Shown here in pieces: positions 61,361 through 64,000 of a stretch of DNA of 64,000 nucleotides; within the stretch, counting starts at the first letter, position 1, and each line of letters opens with the position of its first letter. A program made the translations under genes and the position numbers. This stretch comes from Cryptomeria japonica. Lineage: Eukaryota; Streptophyta; Pinopsida; Cupressales; Cupressaceae. Below the pieces are notes generated by a model. That model saw nothing but the letters and a program-made list of their open reading frames with translations, had not been told where the DNA came from and did not search any database. The stretch is taken from positions 833,392,136 through 833,456,135 of the forward strand of contig NC_081411.1 of the NCBI RefSeq assembly GCF_030272615.1, written 5' to 3'.

Positions 61361-62605
61361 GAATATGGAAGACCACATCCTAACAAGCAAATCTCCATCA
61401 TGATGCTCAAATGGGACCCTAATACCTTTCAAAGATGGGGTGAACTAGAAGAGGAAGATTTATACCAAATGCTTTTCAGAGACAATGAAGAGGAAACACA
61501 AGATCACATCAATCTACCATGTGAGAAATATGGCAAAGGCTTCAAAATTCTACAAAAATTTGGGTATGATGGAAAAAGCCCTCTGGGGTTACGAAAGGAA
61601 GGCATCATTGAACCTTTACAACCTGAATTGACTTTCAAGAAGGAACGCTCGAAAGGACTTGGTTTCTTAACTCCTAAGGTCCACACCCAAAGGACAGAAG
61701 AAGCCTTGCAAATCAAAGCTACCAAAATGCAACAAGAGGATTGCTATTCCACAGATTCTAACGAATGGGAATGGGGTTCAGACAAGTCTTCCAGTGACTA
61801 TGAGCTCACCGAGATATTCAGAGAGCCAGATGAACCCACAGAAGAAGAGGAATTTTATAACAAGTTCAGAGTTGGTCAAGAAACAACCCATGAGGAGTCT
61901 ACACAGTCCTTGTGTCAAGGTTCTAGGTTGAAATCACATAGGATGAGAACACTTGTCCCAGAGTGCGCTACTAGTGATGATAATTTGGATTCGCTCGCGA
62001 TCAAGACTGATGAGAAGAGTGCCATTGATGACCTCGATAATTACCTTGACATACCCGAATATAACTACATCTTTACTCTTAGCTCCGCTAACTTCGAAGA
62101 CATTAACGGCCTTCCCCTTGTTCACCACCAACTCATTGACTGGGATCATGAAGGACCTGCACAGTTTGACACATTCCAAAACGATGAAGCTTTTATTGAC
62201 TACTTGGGGATACGGAATGATCTTCCCCCTGGAGACCATAAAGCAGGATACACTATAGATCTCAATAGTGTGGCATATTTTGGTGAGGGTGTCGGACCTT
62301 CCAGTCGCAAAAATGTGAAAATAAGAACAAATCAAGGGTCTTATGGTGAAAACCACACTGTGGCACTATCTGACCCCAAAAAAGTAAAAAGAAAGGACGC
62401 ATCTGAGGGCGAAAACCTCTCTGAGGCACCCGAGGATGGAAGGCTCGACATTCTCCCAGCATCATATGAGGAAAAGTCATCCATGTTGGTAGAGGAGACT
62501 ATCAAAACAAATATTGGTACAGAAGAGGTTACACACAACATATTCCTAGCTCAATCACTGACAGAGTCCGAAAGGTCAAAATTCATAAGTTTCTTCAAAG
62601 AATGA
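61361..62605 (+). pseudogene. Gypsy-2 linker with G-patch domain, pre-RT region
   Basis: Continuing in the same frame, this segment holds a G-patch-like domain (about 61525-61671): GKGFKILQKFGYDGKSPLGL, then EGIIEP and KGLGF. G-patch domains bind nucleic acid and are known C-terminal to protease in some retroviruses. Next comes an acidic, Ser/Glu-rich linker (61740-62300). The standard pre-RT region then follows (NIGTEEVTHNIFLAQSL, about 62509-62559). It ends at TGA 62603. The linker has no further recognisable domain. Confidence 0.8.
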
Positions 62606-64000
62606 CAAATCAACTTTGCCTGGTCATACGTTGATATGCCTGGATTAGATCCGGATTTGGTAATGCATCATTTGACAGTCAAACCGGGGGCAAAACCAGT
62701 AAAACAGAAATTAAGAAAAATGCATCCACAAGTGGCATTACTAGTCAAAGCAGAACTTGAGAAGTTATTGGATGTCGGATTCATACGCCCAATCGATTAT
62801 CCCAAATGGATCTCCAACTTAGTGCCTGTCAGTAAACCAGATCGCAGCATCAGAATTTGCACAGATTTCAGAGACATCAACAAAGCTTGTCCAAAGGATG
62901 ACTTCCCATTACCAAATATTGACTTGATTGTTGATCTCACAACAGGTCATGAAATGTTATCATTGATGGATGGATTCTTTGGTTATAATCAAATAAGAAT
63001 TGCACCCGAGGATCAACATAAAACATCATTTACTTGTCCGTGGGGAACTTTCTGCTGGAATGTCATGCCTTTTGGGCTAAAGAATGCAGGTGCGACGTAT
63101 CAAAGAGTCATGACTACTATCTTTCATGATCTCATGCACGTAACCGTGGAAGATTATGTTGACGACCTCTTGGGCAAATCAATAGATAGAAATACACATT
63201 TGGACATACTTTCAGTCGTCTTTGATCGGTTGGAAAAATAAAAAGTAAGATTAAACCCCAAGAAATGTGTCTTTGGAGTAACCTCTGGGAAGCTTCTAGG
63301 ATTCATTGTATCGAAAAGGAGAATTGAAGATGATCCAGCAAAAGTCAAGGCCATCTTGGAAATGCAACCACCAAGAAATATCAGTCAACTTCGATCCTTA
63401 CAAGGCAGACTCTAGTCCATCTGAAAATTCATAGCACAACTGGTAGAGAAGTGTAATCCTTTTCAACACCTGCTACATAAAAACATCAAATTCAAATGGG
63501 ATGATAACTGTCAACAGGCTTTCCAGACACTCAAAGATTATCTTCTAAATCCGCCAGTTCTGATGCCACCAGTTCCAGATCAACCACTATTATTATATAT
63601 TTCAGCTACTCCAACAGCATTGGGGGCACTCTTAGCGCAACAAATTGCTGAGGGCAAGGAAAAAGCAGTATATTATATTAGTCGCACATTGGTGGGATAT
63701 GAGCTAAACTACACACCAATTGAGCGTGCATGTCTCGCTGTGGTCTTTGCTTCGCAGAAATTACAACATTACATGCTTACTCATAAGACTAAGTTAGTTG
63801 CAAGGATAGACCCATTGAAATACCTTCTCAATAAGGCAACACTTACTGGGCGACTGGCCAAATGGGTAATGATCCTGAGTGAATTCGACATCGAGTATGT
63901 AGACAGAAAAGAATTAAAAGGACAAGCCATCGCAGATCAATTAGCAGATGCTCCCATGATAGATGATGTTCCTCTAAGTTCAGAATTTCCAGACGAATCC
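62606..64000 (+). pseudogene. Gypsy-2 reverse transcriptase and RNase H (runs off the window)
   Basis: In the same frame, the RT starts near FAWSYVDMPGLDPDLV. It contains KLLDVGFIRPIDYPKWISNL, DFRDINKACPKDDFPLP, FGYNQIRIAPEDQHKTSF, FGLKNAGATYQRVM and the catalytic VEDYVDDLLGKS (about 63148-63183). The connection domain and RNase H follow (LLLYISATPTALGALLAQ, RLAKWVMILSEFDIEYVDR, KGQAIADQLAD). Stops at 63239, 63413 and 63422 interrupt. All catalytic residues seen in the RT are kept. Integrase is not yet reached at 64000. Confidence 0.92.

Larger units (their letters stand above)
55224..64000 (+). mobile_element. Gypsy-2: near-intact Ty3/Gypsy element, Tat-like, running off the window
   Basis: It has a 5' LTR, a primer site, a 2.2-kb leader and one continuous coding frame from 58250 to the window end, in the order gag, protease, G-patch linker, RT, RNase H. 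The order, the primer site and the KGQAIADQLA end of the RNase H point to the Tat lineage of plant Gypsy elements. Only six nonsense codons and no frameshift occur in 5.75 kb, so it is the youngest element seen here. Integrase, any second RNase H and the 3' LTR would lie beyond 64000. It sits in the presumed GulLO intron. Confidence 0.92.

Overview
The window is nuclear DNA of a seed plant with a large, repeat-rich genome. A gymnosperm (conifer-type) genome fits best. The evidence is AT-rich intergenic DNA, one recognisable host gene exon in 64 kb, several old nested LTR retrotransposons, and introns that appear to carry whole retroelements. The species cannot be named from the sequence alone.

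Layout. 1-6.3 kb: a decayed Ty1/Copia element (Copia-1, + strand) that keeps its 3' LTR. 6.5-14.2 kb: two copies (A, B) of a non-coding dispersed repeat. Copy B is preceded by a 60-bp scrap of an L-gulonolactone oxidase gene. 14.2-18.2 kb: no gene. 18.2-18.9 kb: a broken pentatricopeptide-repeat (PPR) gene on the - strand. 20.5-21.0 kb: a small open two-exon gene whose N-terminus looks like an En/Spm transposase-associated domain. 21.1-22.5 kb (-), 27.6-30.7 kb (+) and 41.3-42.9 kb (+): three decayed copies of a large uncharacterised repeat-borne protein, possibly plant-mobile-domain-like. 22.7-24.6 kb: a GC-richer block built of a recurrent module, with a 441-bp tandem duplication. 26.6-27.1 kb: hairpin-forming GGTTCAAGGTTCAA units.

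31.7-40.8 kb: Copia-2 (+), split by a nearly full-length Copia-3 (-, 32463-39422) with two 1.2-kb LTRs, a primer-binding site (PBS), a polypurine tract (PPT) and a near-perfect 5-bp target duplication. 40.8-41.2 kb: an orphan RNase H-like fragment. 45.8-46.4 kb: a worn Ty3/Gypsy gag (-). 49 kb: AT-rich nested tandem repeats.

51.76-52.41 kb: an intact first exon of an L-gulonolactone oxidase (GulLO) family gene, the one clear host gene. Its presumed first intron holds repeat copy C (52.6-53.6 kb), a Gypsy LTR remnant (53.7-55.2 kb) and a young, near-intact Tat-like Gypsy element (Gypsy-2, 55.2 kb to beyond the end). In Gypsy-2 the gag-protease-G-patch-RT-RNase H polyprotein stays in one frame for 5.7 kb, broken only by six nonsense codons.

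The most unusual signal is in the Gypsy-2 leader. Two arrays of a CGCGTCTGTGT motif (11 and 8 copies) are phased at about 19-21 bp, and no coding or standard retroelement feature explains them.
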